Positions 25,199 to 36,195 are shown, numbered from the stretch's first letter. The stretch is 64,000 nt of DNA from Cymbidium sinense (GCA_021442155.1 CM038225.1:82224925-82288924), one strand, 5' to 3'. Notes: generated by a model from the sequence alone, not told the origin. A program made the numbers and translations.

Positions 25199-26743
25199 CT
25201 ATATTTGATATTTTTGGGTTTGTGTGGTGGTGCTCGACCACAATGACCATTTATTCTTTTTGCGATTAACTTTATAAATTGATTGATAATTTGTTTAGCT
25301 TTTGCATTAAGTGGCATGCTTTTCCTAGTTTCTTCCTTGCTTTATGTATGGCCTGGATGTGGATTAGGCTATTTTGGAAAAAATAAATCTTTTATCCAAC
25401 TTAACAATTCAAATTATAATCAAATAACTCATAACCTCACATAAAGCTTAGGATTAAAATCAAGATAAAAGAATTAGCAATCCCTTATCTGGATGAGCAT
25501 TGATTTATAATATCATGCGCAAATGCATATTATTTCACTCTTGATTGGAGGGCTTCCACCTTTTCCAAAGAACCCGGCTTGACCTTTGAGGGCCGTGGTG
25601 GAAACTCACCTCCTCCCTTTTCACTAATTTTTGCCAATAATCTGATTTCTCATGCATTAGTCATAAAAAATCCTATTAGCCTGAGTTAAAAATGATTGTA
25701 CAGTATAAAATGAAATTTGAATTGCATTAGATTTTGGTCATTTGAAGCATGTCCCTTTACATGATCTAGTCTCTTTAGGGAGTGAGTTTAAGGACTTAGC
25801 TTCTTTCTAAATAATAACAACCTAACTATCTTGCATAGCATAAAAACTTGCCTACATGTATTTAAAATCATAGGAGGAGTTAGTTGGCCGCCACCCCTAG
25901 GCGATTGTAAGTCCAAGCTGTTGGGTGATTTGTCCTCTCTTGTGGAGGCAAAATAATTACCCATTTTGTCTTAGATTTAGGTTGTGCTTCAGGCCATCGT
26001 TGAAGCTTCCTAGATTTAGGTTCTAAGGTTGCTTCTCCCCTTTGTGGGCCATAAGCATAATTCATCACCTCTTAGGTATTTCCTTAATTTTGTGTTAAGG
26101 AATCTTAAGTCCTAAATTTCTAATGAAAAATGCAACACAAACAAATTAAATCAATTTCTAAAATATAAAGCCCAACTATAGGATAATTTGAGATGCTCGC
26201 TAGGTTTCCCAGCATCATGAACATCTCCTACTTATTTCCCATTTGGCTTTGATAATAACTCCCTCTTTTGATCAATCCCATTTTGATCTTTCAAAAATAT
26301 AAACCAATCAATTGATAGTCCTTCCTATTGAAATCTTCAAAGACAGTGATCATTTATCTTAATCGAGAGTTTTTCTAAAGGATCCTATCCTTTAGGATAT
26401 AATTAACTATGGGGGCTTTCCCCTGTAGGAAACTTAATGAACTCAGTTTAAAATAAACCAAGCTTTACTTTTCCATACAAAATAGGGGGAGAATCTCTAG
26501 TACATATGCAGACCCATCATCCTTAGGAGTCCTTATTGAGGTGATTGGTTCCATTAAAGGGTAGTGACTTCTATCTTTCAAGATAGTACACTATTTCCTT
26601 GATGATGTATCTGATCACCTAAATCAGTACATTTGTGAATTTGCATGGCGTCTTACTAAGACAAATTTCTATAAGGTCTCTTCTTTCTTTTCTCCACAAA
26701 TTTGAAAGGAGACTCCCCAATAGGAATTTATTCTACCAATGCA

Positions 26744-28480
26744 TCTATTTCAGGTATTAAAAAGTAACTTCATAAGGTGAAAGAGCAGAAGCAAAGAGGA
26801 AGAAAGAAGGTTATGCTAACTCTCCCTAAAGCACTTGACTATACACCTAAATTAAGAAGATATGTTCCTCATTTGGGAAGTGACACACAAGAAGAAGAAA
26901 ATATTTTTGTCAAACTTAAGAGAACTTATAAGCTTTCAAGAAAGGAAAAGTATCAAATAAGTGATTCTGATTTAGACTATGACTTTGAATCTACTTATGA
27001 AAATAGGATTCAAAGGGTCACATCAAGAAGGATAGCTCACTTGGTGGTGTCAAATGACTCCTTCAAAATTATACCCATCCCTCAATAGTACTTCAAAGAA
27101 ATCACACCATTAGAGGTTCATAATATTGAAGAATTGATAACATTCTATGTGCCATCATTGAGTGAGAGTGGTGGAACAGGAACTCTATTTTATAAATCTG
27201 AAGACTCTCAGCCTCAAAATTTTGATCGGCCTACTCAACATAAAATTTTTGATGAGATAGTGTTAATAAGAATACCAATATACTATCCACAGAAATTGCG
27301 AAGAATGATGCATAAGCATGGAATTCATATTGGAACTACTAAACATAAAACTCAAATCTTTAACAGGATGTGGAGCCAAAGAAGTCCTCAAGCATCACGA
27401 AGAAGACTAAAGGTCTTGGGTTCATCCACAAGTCTCATCAAAATAAAGTTTATTATAATATAATAGAAGTTGAGATTGAAACTAATAGTGACAAAGAAGA
27501 TGATCTCCATGAAATTCTTCTTATAAATGATGAAGAAGTAGAAGCCAAGCCTGCACCCAAAGAACTCATAGATGGCAGACAAATAGTTACTATGGATGAA
27601 CTCAAAGAAATCAACTTACGAGCTGAGGATGAACCCCGTCCAACTTTTGTCTGTGCCCTTCTACCTAATGAGAAGGTTGAATAGCTAAAAATGCTATTTT
27701 ATAAATTTAGGGATTATTTTTCATGGACATATTTTGAAATTCCCTGCTTATGTCCTAATATAGCAATTCATAAACTTGTCATTAAGTCCAATGTGACGCC
27801 TGTTAAGCAACCTCATAGGCGAATGAGATTGGAGATTAAAGAATAGGTAATTATAGAAACTAAGAAGCTCATTGAGGTAGGCTTCATCCGAGAGGATAAG
27901 TATGCAAATTAGATAGCCAACATTATCCCAGTTAGAAAGAAAAATAGCCAAATTAGTGTATACATTGACTTCCAGGACCTGAATAAGGCGTGCCCAAAAG
28001 ATGACTTTCCACTTCTAATATCAGAACTACTAGTAGACAATACTTCCAACTACAGCATGTTCTCATTCATGGATGGATCATTGAGATACAATAAACCAAG
28101 TCACTCCTGAAGATGAGAAGCACACATCATTTAGGACACCAATTGATATATACTGCTACACAGTTATGCCCTTCAGATTGAAGAATGCTTGAGCTACATA
28201 CCAAAGAGCCATGATGCAAATTTTTGATGAGTTAATTCACTAGAAGGTGGAATATTATGTTGATGATTTGGTGGTGAAAAGCTTAAATCATGAAAATCAC
28301 TTTAAAGACTTGAGAATTATATTAGAGAGAAAAAAAATATGATCTCAAGATGAATCCTCTATAATGTGCATTTCAGTTATCCTCTGGAAAATTCCTTTGG
28401 TATATTGTACGTCATATAGGAATTGAAATCGATCCTGCTAAAATTAAGAAATTATGGAGATGCCTCCACTGAATTGTTTG
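26744..28480 (+). mobile_element. Element D: internal fragment of another Tat-like element
   Basis: Coding-like sequence starts immediately right of the family-A 3' LTR and runs into an RT. Its RT diverges clearly from that of family A copy 1. It has no LTR in the window. Its left end is cut by the family-A insertion and its right end by the junction with the minus-strand element E at about 28,480. This fits a host element interrupted by copy 1, with the other half expected upstream of the window. Confidence 0.75.
26777..28480 (+). pseudogene. Tat-like pol fragment (linker plus reverse transcriptase) of element D
   Basis: Relatively open segments at 26,777-27,088, 27,134-27,463 and 27,370-27,684 encode the hydrophilic linker before RT, with acidic NSDKEDDLHEILL (about 27,484 onwards). 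RT follows: FRDYFSWTYFEIPCLCPNIA (27,706 onwards), VKQPHRRMRLEIK (27,803-27,841), VYIDFQDLNKACPKDDFPL (about 27,957-28,014) and MPFRLKNA (28,167 onwards). YYVDDLVVKS contains an intact YVDD palm motif at 28,256-28,267, followed by the thumb to about IEIDPAKIKK. Single-base changes create several in-frame stops (27,683; 27,844; 27,910). The frame ends at MPP (28,460) where unrelated sequence begins. Confidence 0.85.
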
Positions 28481-30140
28481 CATCAGCTCCACAGATTTGA
28501 TGTTACATTAGTCTTTGCTCTCTAGCTAGCGCCACAACGTCAATCAATACAGGCACTTCTTCTTCCTCTATTTCTTCTTGTTGTTCTGCTCCCTACTCAT
28601 CTTTGGGGAAAGAACTTGATAGTCTTTCTCCTTGTGCATTTGTAGAGATAGTTGTTGCTCGGGCTAAACAACGATATTGATTATAAAATTATGTACTAGG
28701 TTGATCATTTCCTGGTTACATAATATAAGCATCTTCAACTCCCATAACTTTCTTTTCATTTTGATCTTCTTCTTCTTCCTCTTTAGCAGAGATTGAAGAT
28801 CCATTTTCTACTCTTATTTGTGATGACTCTCCTTTGTAAACATCGAATTTAGGTTCAAGTTCAATGGATTCATGTTGTTGATGATGTTGAGCAGAAGGTT
28901 CATCTATATGTCTCATCATATAGACAACTTCTACTTCCATAGTGTCATGTTCATCATCATCTTTTTGCACATAAACTTTTGATCGGTGCTTTTAATGGAT
29001 CTCTTGTTCATTGTAAGGAACAGACATTTCTTCCATTGGGGGACTGCGATCATAATCAACTTTCTCCCATGAGGGTGAATCTGATTAATGGCGGGATTCC
29101 CTAGAGGATTCTCTAGGGGGCTGACCATCATATCTTTTATCATTGATATCCCTTCTTTTAAGTATCAACTTTCGATGAGTTATTTTTATGTGGATTTCTA
29201 AATATGTCATCAAAGGTCACACCTCTTTCTTTATTTATAATTTTATCACGGGGCCTTGGCCTCCATATCTACTTACTCTTTCGCTGGGACCTTTAGATAG
29301 CAAAGGTCCAAGTGTCATGATGCTCACTGAAGCATACGCTTGATGACCGTTACCATAAGAGATGGCAACCTTCTTGGAATCTCAGATCTTCAATCATCGA
29401 GGCCTTTAAAATTTTCTTTCATTAAGCCTCTTTTCTTGCTACTTTAAGAACATTGTGTATAGCAACAATGTTTGGTTGTCTCTCTCGGTGGTGGAGCTTG
29501 TTTGAGTCGAAAGACTACTTCACCTCACCAGTAGAGCTGTTCTTTTTCCCATTTTAAATTATCAAAGTTGTTATGGGTAGGAATACTCACTTATGGTGGC
29601 AGTATTGTTCGATCACTAGGTCATTCGGGTATGATCTGCTGAGCCCTCAGCTCAGTATTTCTTCTTCTTCTTTGCCTTCTAGTTAATTTGCTTTCTAATG
29701 AGGAAGCTTCATGATCAAACATTCCTAGTGCGAAAGGTTCAATTGGAAAATAGTTATACCATAGGCATCAAAGATACAATATGCCCAGTGATGGTTCTCT
29801 TCATCACAAAGGCTTCAAATTGACCCAGTCTTTTAAAAGCTGAAGTTCTCTATCATGAGAACTCCTTAACATCAGTTGTTTACTAAATTGATTGGCGAGC
29901 ATGACTAGTAGGAGCTTCAGTAAATTGAGGCCTTTTGACATGACGTCAAACGAGTGCACCACGGTTGATATTTTAGGAGTTGCAGCTGTGATAGCTGGGA
30001 AATCCATGCTATCAAATTGAATGGTAGCTCCAACATCTCCTGTATTGATGATGGTGTTAGCTAAGTAGATGTTGCACCACGCCCTAGCTGAATAGTGCAA
30101 AGAGTGCTCTATAGATCCATTCTACATAAATGAAAGATAG
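28481..30140 (-). pseudogene. Degenerate leader/ORF region of element E, function not recognised
   Basis: Minus-strand open segments at 29,804-30,100 (98 codons), 28,931-29,143 and 28,716-28,970 belong to a broken reading frame following the primer-binding site. The first contains HYSARAWCNIYLANTIINTG and is mixed hydrophobic. The last is very acidic (SAKEEEEEDQNEKK). I do not recognise a domain. By position it is either gag N-terminus or the extra ORF that some Ogre/Tat elements carry before gag. Intervening stops show it is not functional. Confidence 0.4.
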
Positions 30141-30379
30141 AGATTAATAATTAGTAATTACTATTTCACCCCATACTTTCAAAATACAAAGGTACTATAG
30201 AACAAAATATTAGTGTAATAAAGATATACTCTACAAATAATTCATTCGACATAGTGTCTCATACATTAGTAATTTGAATTTATTACACATTTAAAACACC
30301 ATTTTTTATTCTGAATTTTCAAATATTTTGTTGTTACTATAGCATGTATATGACTAGCCAAAGATGAAAAGAAAAATTT

Positions 30380-30404
30380 ATCCCCAGCGGAGTCGCTAGA
30401 AATC
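30380..30404 (-). other. Primer-binding site of element E
   Basis: Minus-strand reading TAGCGACTCCGCTGGGGATA, very close to the TGGCGACTCCGCTGGGGA site found after the 5' LTR of some plant Ty3 elements. It lies two bases beyond the LTR end (...GAGTGCA). It fixes the orientation and the LTR border of this element. Confidence 0.7.
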
Positions 30405-30406
30405 TA

Positions 30407-33038
30407 TGCACTCTGAAAATTTGCCATCACCCTCTCATATTGAAGAGAGTATATTTTATGTCAATGAAATTTTTAGAAGGTAGATGGAATAGTAGATAAG
30501 ACACTACTCAGAGATTTCACCCTCATTTTGTGAGGACTTTAGATCTGGTGTTTCTATAGCAAGCACATATAGTTAATTATCTCTCTCAGAGAGAACTTTC
30601 TGAAGTAAATCGCTAAATCTTAAGTAGAGATGTGGAGTTTAAAATTTAGAATTTATAAAATTCACCATTTTAGCTTAAAGCGGATGGTTGGGGGAATTAT
30701 GACGTGCCCAATCTAGATCTCATGGTTTCATTATCCCGGGCTATCGCAGTCCCTACTCTACTTACTTAGAGGAGGTAGTCGACCCAACCTGACCAAAGGA
30801 TCCCTGTTAGCAACACATGAGTTACATCATCCAAGAAATCCTTATAAACCTGGGTGGTGTTTGTTTAAAGAGACAGGCTTAAGTCTTCTTTAGCTAATAG
30901 AGAGCTCATTGCTCTATTAGATATGCCCTATGATTCACATCTCAAGGTACAGAGCCATTAGAGAGAATACAGGCTACAATCATGATCATAATATAATATT
31001 GTCATTTGGTAAGCCCAATTGTGAGGACACATAACTATGTCATATGGAGCCTACTGCCAAGCCACGGTCAAGACACGAGCCACGCCCCTCAAATGTAAGA
31101 TTGATTGAGAGTGAACATAGTAGAACACTTAATTTGACATTAGCTCCTTTATGAGCTAGAGTTTTCTTAATTTGTCACATTTAACAAGTAATTACGGAAG
31201 GCGGGTTGGATTTTAGCTTTGAATTTTTAGAGATTGAATTTCATTTAAGCATTTTTAGATTGATACTTAATTTGAGTTAATTTGATTTGAAATTAGAATC
31301 ACATTTTGATGGAAGTATTCCCTCCGATTGAAATCACTATTCAAAATAGTCATCATTGGGGTAGTTTATTGATTGAATTTAATATAGTTAGGAACTTTAG
31401 ATTCTGTTAACTCTGTTTAATTCCTAACAGAGGATGAAATCTTTAAATTAAAGCTCAGAGTTGTATTTTATAACTTTGCAACTGAAAATCTTTTGTATTT
31501 CAACAAATGTATTTATATTTTGAAAATTCAATGATTAGGACATTTAAATATTTATATTTTTGAAATATAATTATGAAGTTGTAATATATTCTCAAATATA
31601 AAATAAATTTTAAATTTATTTATTTTTAACCTGCGCAACTTAGACACTTGAATCTAAACATTCAGCATTATATTGGGGCCCATGCGGGTGTTTAATAATT
31701 CAGATAATTTTATTTAATCAATGAAATCTTTGATTTTGAAAATCATAATTAGAATAAGAATTTTCTAATTTTTTGATTAAAAGAAGCTCTTTTAGTCACG
31801 TAAAATATAATTTAGTGTTACCTTCTGTCTGTTTATACGAAGAATCGCAGATCCGGTGGCGTATTGTATGGCAGAATTAGGTTAGTATTTGCACTTAAAA
31901 TATTGTATCTTTGCTTGCATTTTATTTATTCGCATAATTCCTAAACTTCAATGGTTGACTTATGTTCATGCACTGTTAGATCTTTGCAAATTTGACATTC
32001 AAATTTGATATTAGCTTATACGAGTTGTTATACTTCCTTTTAAGCGAGCTTAGTTGAATTCAAGCTTCTTTTGAATGCAAGTTGATTATTCAGTAAGAAG
32101 TTTCAAATATGCTTGCTAATATGCTATTTAGTTATAGTGAAAATCTCTTATAAATTTTAATTAATTTTCACTTTAGTTTGAAAACAGCACTCAGTAGATC
32201 CTATGTGCTTTAATTTCGTGTCCATTTGGTGCCTTCCTCAATTTTAAAATAGACGATGCAATGTAAGAAGGCATGCTCTTTGTAAATCCCACTCTAGAGT
32301 TTGATTTGGGCTCTACCTCATTAAAAATTACCTTTCTAGCTTCATTCAACCTTCCTATAAGTATGACACGAATTCACATTGCATTTGGCTTATTCTCCTT
32401 CCATCATTTTCATACATGATATAACATAAGTCAAAATATTTAATTAACTCTTCTTAGCCACCTAACCATTATAGTTTGCTATAGCATGTAAATAGATTAT
32501 CAAGTTTCACCTTCATTCTCCAATCTTGATCATGTTCGATTGAAATCATTTATTATTATTATTTTTCTTATTCACTTAGAATAATATATTGTGAATCTAG
32601 CATTTATTGAATAAACCATGATCAGGCTCAATAGCAAATATTCAAGTTATGTTCTTACTTGTATTTGAGTTATCAAGCTTTATATTCATTCTCCAAGCTT
32701 GATTGTGTTCAATAATATAGTCAATTGAAATTCCCTCAATTATTTCAAAGTGAATTACAAAAATGATCCAAAATCTAGTAAACAATTTTGCTATTCATAT
32801 TAAATTATTTTAATCTCAATTAAGTTCAATTTTTGCTAACTATTTATCTCAAAAGTTGATTGTTTCAAATTCAATTGATATCATTTTAATTTTCAATTTT
32901 AAGCTTAAAATTTTTTATTTGAATTTAGTTTTTTAAGGACTTTAGGTTTCATAATTAATATCATATCCAATTAATTTTAAGTTTAAGTCTCAAAAATTTG
33001 ATGAACTTTTGACAAGATTTGAAGATTCGATCATCACA
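30407..33038 (-). repeat. 5' LTR of element E (about 2.6 kb)
   Basis: In minus-strand sense it begins TGTGATGATCGAATC (ending at 33,038) and ends CAGAGTGCA at 30,407, adjacent to the primer-binding site. TG...CA termini fit an LTR. The border at 33,038 is set by the TG terminus only, because no second copy is available in the window. The content is AT-rich, with no open frame. Confidence 0.55.
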
Positions 33039-33333
33039 GGGGCTACATCGAAACTATTTTGGCCTATCTATATAGCTTGGTATTTTGAAGCACTTTGGCC
33101 GAATTTTAATCTCATTACGCCCTGATAAGAATAACGAGGCCTTCAATCACTACTTGGAGTTGGATGATCTGGCTACTGTGTGAAGTTTGACCTACTTCAA
33201 AAGTCGATGGTCGCAGAGGCTCGACTGGATCGAGGAGGAATGCATGGAGAGAAGGGGAGGAAGGGAAGTAGCTTTCTTGCGCTTGGAGAACAAGGAAGCG
33301 TTCTTCATTTTCGAAGGGCAAAATTGAGGGTCA
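33039..33333. other. Unassigned higher-GC segment between element E and the protease fragment
   Basis: Roughly 300 bases with a purine-rich stretch (GAGAGAAGGGGAGGAAGGGA near 33,247). Short open stretches exist on both strands (33,115-33,321 minus; 33,180-33,377 plus) and overlap each other. The plus one runs into the duplicated protease promoter, so neither is likely to be a gene. I recognise nothing here. Confidence 0.3.
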
Positions 33334-33644
33334 ACAAGGTCTTAGTCAGATCAATCCCCACAGCAAGCAGTACATAGCTATACAACCTCCATTATTATAG
33401 GAATTCAGTGTCCAACTTTCGTTCAAATTCTCTATATAAACCCTTCCAAACTTAGCTCTAGAGCATACCAATCTTAATTAGCTTTCTAATTCAGGTGTCT
33501 CTGAACGAATTCATTTCGTTAACCAGCAGTTGCCATCATATGACCCCTACGAGAGTCCTCCTACTTTTCGTCACCATCTTTGGGACTTTGGCCATTGCCC
33601 TATCGGCATTTCGAACCCTACCAGTCGAGTTGTCCATCACCTAA
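33334..33644 (+). pseudogene. Truncated duplicate of the cysteine protease promoter and first-exon start
   Basis: About 300 bases match 36,429-36,741, covering the upstream block (CAAGGTCTTAGTCAG), TATA box, leader and first 33-34 codons. The copy keeps an ATG (33,540) and reads as a 34-codon frame with a stop TAA at 33,642-33,644. This is the signal peptide (LLLFVTIFGTLAIALSAF) plus [10 protein letters not shown]. Homology ends after TCCATC (33,638), where the true gene continues GCTGAG. No propeptide or catalytic domain follows. It is best read as a relic of a tandem duplication with the 3' part lost. A short secreted peptide is possible if transcribed, but that is speculation. Confidence 0.9.
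33433..33440 (+). promoter_or_regulatory. TATA box of the truncated protease copy
   Basis: TATATAAA in the same context (CTCTATATAAACCCT) and at the same distance from the ATG, about 107 bases, as in the intact gene. The core promoter therefore survives although the gene body does not. Confidence 0.7.
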
Positions 33645-33959
33645 ATTTATATATAGACCACACAATTCTTATGTATTTCCATATCTAACTTCTAAATTTT
33701 AATTTTTACATATATAACATCTCATTCTTTAATATCACATCAAAAATGTCATCATCACTCACTTTTATAAGTGAAATGAACATTTTCAATATAGGAAAGG
33801 TGTTAGATAATTGGATATGTAAATGCATATGAATTTTTTTGATATGTATGTAAATCTTTTTATTATAAATTTGATAAAATAAATAAATATTTGATTATTA
33901 TTTCTTAAAATAAAAAGAGATTGGTAATATAATAAAATTTAATTCTTTAACATATTATT
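33645..33959. other. AT-rich spacer, no gene seen
   Basis: Sequence between the broken protease copy and the LINE. AT-rich with no coding signal. Its relation to either neighbour is unclear; it may hold deletion-scarred 5' LINE sequence. Confidence 0.3.
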
Positions 33960-34699
33960 ACTTATAAAAATGGATCTAGTAAAATATAGATTGATTATTT
34001 TCTGATAAGAAAAATAGATTATTTAGATTGTAAAGATTGTAAGGTCATTCCAAGTGAAAATCTAAGTACCTAACATCGATTGTTAGTTTTAGATTTTAAG
34101 ATGAAAGGTTATAAGATAAAAAATAAACTAAATTATTGTCCTAGAATTAGATGGGGACACTTAAAGAACACAAATAAAAATATTTTTAAGAGCAAGCTAT
34201 AAGAGATTAGAATTTGGGATGTTCATGAGGAAGCTAACATTATGTGGAAAAAATAGCAAGTAAGCTATATGTGGAGAATCAAAAAAAAGCTTTTTTAATA
34301 AAAATAAGAAGTATTGTTATAAAACTTAGTTTAGATCTAAAACTCGAGAATTGGGAAAGATATAAAGTGACTGAGAGATTCTAAGAAAGTAATATATGAT
34401 GCAAAAAAAATTTAGCTTTTAGTGATTTATACAATAGATTAGATATCAAAGAAGGTGAAAGATGTATGTGTAAGTTAGCCAACCAAAGATATAGGAGAAG
34501 TAAAGACATAGTTCAAGTGAGGTGTATTAAGGATGAAAATAATAAAATGCTTTTTTAGAAAAGGAAAAAAATAGGTGGATGAGGTATTTTGATAAATTTT
34601 CAATGAAGGATCTGAAAGTACGATTGATTTTAGTAACCTTAATACCCTAAACAAAAATAGAGAATTTTATTTTTATCTTCGTATTAGTAAATCTGAAGT

Positions 34700-35920
34700 T
34701 AGTGAAGCTTTAAAGAAAATGAAATGGAAAAAGCAGGACGGATAATATTCCAATAGAAGTGTGAAATGTTTAGGAGATCAAGGAATTTCTTGGCTTTACA
34801 AATCTTTTAATGTCATTTTAAAACTAAAAGATGTCGATGAGTGGAGAAAGAGTTTGTTGGTTCCTATATTTAAGAATAAAGGTGATGCACAAGAGTGTGC
34901 AAATTATAGGAATTAAGTTAATGTGCCATACAAAAATTATGGGAGAGAGTAATTGAGCATAGGTTACGATGTATACGAAGTTTCTCACAATCAATTTGGT
35001 TTCATGCCATAGATCTACTATAGATGCTATACATTTGTTAAGGGTTTGATGGAGAAGCATAGATAAAGTAAGGAGGATCTACATATGATATTTATTGATT
35101 TAGAGAAAGCTTATGATAAAGTTTCAAGAGATGTGCTTTGGAGAGTTCTAGAAAAGAAAGGAGTTAATATTGGTTATATTCAAGTCATTAAGGATGCTAT
35201 ACATTTGTTACTATGGATGCTATACATTTGTTAAGGGGTTTGATGGAGAAGCATAGAGAAAGTAAGGAAGATCTACATATGATATTTCTTGATTTAGAGA
35301 AAGCTTATGATAAAGTTTCAAGAGATGTTCTTTGGAGAGTTCTAGAATAGAAAGGAGTTAATATTAGTTATATTCAAGTCATTAAGGATATGTATACTAG
35401 AGCTGTTACTTGTGTCCAAACACAAGGACACAAGGAGGATTGACAAAATATTTTCCTATTTCAATTGGATTACATCAAGGATCAGCTTTAAGCCCTTATC
35501 TTTTTTACTTTAGTTATGGATGTTCTTACTGGGCATTTACAAGATGATGTGCCTTGGTGTATGCTTTTTACTGATGACATTCTTCTTGTTGATAAGACTA
35601 GAGAGGGAGTCCAACAGAAACTTGAATTATGGAGGTCAACTCTAGTGTCTAAAGGTTTTCGTTTAAGTAGATCTAAAACTGAATATATGGAGTATAATTT
35701 TAGTTGTAGAAGTTCTAGTGGTAGTGTTGTGACATTAGGTGAACAAGTTAATATAAGAGTGAGCATTTTAGATATTTAGGCTCTATGGTTCAAAATGATG
35801 GTGAAATAGATGAAGATGTTATTAGTAGAATTCAAGTTGGATGGTTGAGGTGGAGGAATGTATCTGGCCTATTATGTGATAGAAAAGTTCCACTTAAACT
35901 TAAGAAAATTTTATAAGATG
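34700..35920 (+). pseudogene. RTE LINE reverse transcriptase remnant
   Basis: Recognisable blocks are CLGDQGISWLYKSFNVI (34,767 onwards), EWRKSLLVPIFKNKGDAQEC (34,840 onwards), HNQFGFMP (about 34,987), [20 protein letters not shown] (35,075 onwards) and the palm region [20 protein letters not shown] (35,560 onwards). In the last, the usual FADD box reads FTDD, so both aspartates are kept. [13 protein letters not shown] (35,669 onwards) and [10 protein letters not shown] (35,830 onwards) complete the C-terminal side. There are multiple stops and frameshifts and a 192-base internal duplication. The enzyme would prime reverse transcription at nicked chromosomal DNA; this copy cannot. Confidence 0.85.
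35018..35400 (+). repeat. Internal tandem duplication (about 192 bases) within the LINE RT
   Basis: The block from GATGCTATACATTTGTTAAG (about 35,023) through the [14 protein letters not shown] codons to CAAGTCATTAAGGAT recurs from about 35,215. A short extra copy of ATGCTATACATTTGTTA lies at the junction (35,194-35,210). The two copies differ at about a dozen positions, including a stop in the second (GAATAG), so the duplication is not recent. Confidence 0.85.
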
Positions 35921-36194
35921 GTGGTAAGAGACTTATGACTAAGTAATGACAGATATAAGTGTTAAGAGATGAATTAGGTGGATGAGTGGCTTTGGGATTA
36001 CAAAGCGTCCAAATGGAAGATTAGGAGAGAAGATTGATCTTATGTAAGAAATAGAGGAAGGTAGACCTAAAAAGACTTGGTCAAGTTGTATAAAAAATGA
36101 TCTTAGTATACTTGATTTAAATTAGAATTTGACACATAATAGGACACAATAGAGACGAAGGATTCATGTAGCCGACCCCACCTAGTGGGATTAA

Positions 36195-36195
36195 G

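Larger units (their letters stand above)
1..26743 (+). mobile_element. Giant Tat-like Ty3-type LTR retrotransposon (family A, copy 1), 5' end outside window
   Basis: The sequence from 1 to about 6,348 recurs, diverged, at about 20,890-26,743 in the same orientation. Between the copies lie gag, protease, RT, RNase H and integrase remnants in the Ty3 order (integrase last). The full LTR can be delimited from the 3' copy (starts TGTTGACCTC at 19,300) and from an antisense copy elsewhere (43,430-50,968). This gives about 7.4-7.5 kb per LTR, so roughly 2 kb of the 5' LTR lies before base 1 and the element would be about 28 kb. All frames are interrupted, so it is non-autonomous now. Tat-like assignment rests on pol motifs (PIKQAPTRMRLEIEQQV-type RT start, NGLYLKKYYP end), size and the repeat-rich post-pol region. 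Sequence right of the 3' LTR is another Tat-like pol, suggesting insertion into an older element. Confidence 0.85.
19300..26743 (+). repeat. 3' LTR of family A copy 1 (full length, about 7.4 kb)
   Basis: The start TGTTGACCTCATTTTTAGAA is defined by the inverted copy ending at 50,968 and by TATTGACCTC at 53,846. The end near ACCAATGCA (26,735-26,743) is where similarity to the 5' LTR stops. It contains the AT-rich block at 19,490-20,650, the TTGACC-rich block at 20,690-21,470, a TATA/hairpin at 25,175-25,198 and the conserved TTTGAGGGCC block near 25,580. Several small open stretches (such as 19,392-19,616, 20,322-20,567 and 21,519-21,794) are low-complexity by-products. Confidence 0.85.
28481..33038 (-). 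mobile_element. Element E: 5' part of a minus-strand LTR retrotransposon
   Basis: On the minus strand the order is LTR (33,038 to 30,407), primer-binding site (30,404 to 30,380) and degenerate coding sequence (30,140 to 28,481). Everything after the N-terminal coding part is missing, because the element meets the plus-strand pol of element D at about 28,480. The primer site type fits a plant Ty3 element of Tat/Ogre kind. No matching 3' LTR is seen in the window. Confidence 0.6.

Noticed and set aside
33115..33377. Overlapping open frames on both strands beside the protease fragment
   Set aside because: They overlap each other; the plus one enters the duplicated promoter. No recognisable domain or start context.
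34824..35766. Minus-strand frames within the LINE (34,824-35,060; 35,488-35,766)
   Set aside because: The plus strand carries clear RTE reverse transcriptase motifs over the same bases, so these are shadows.
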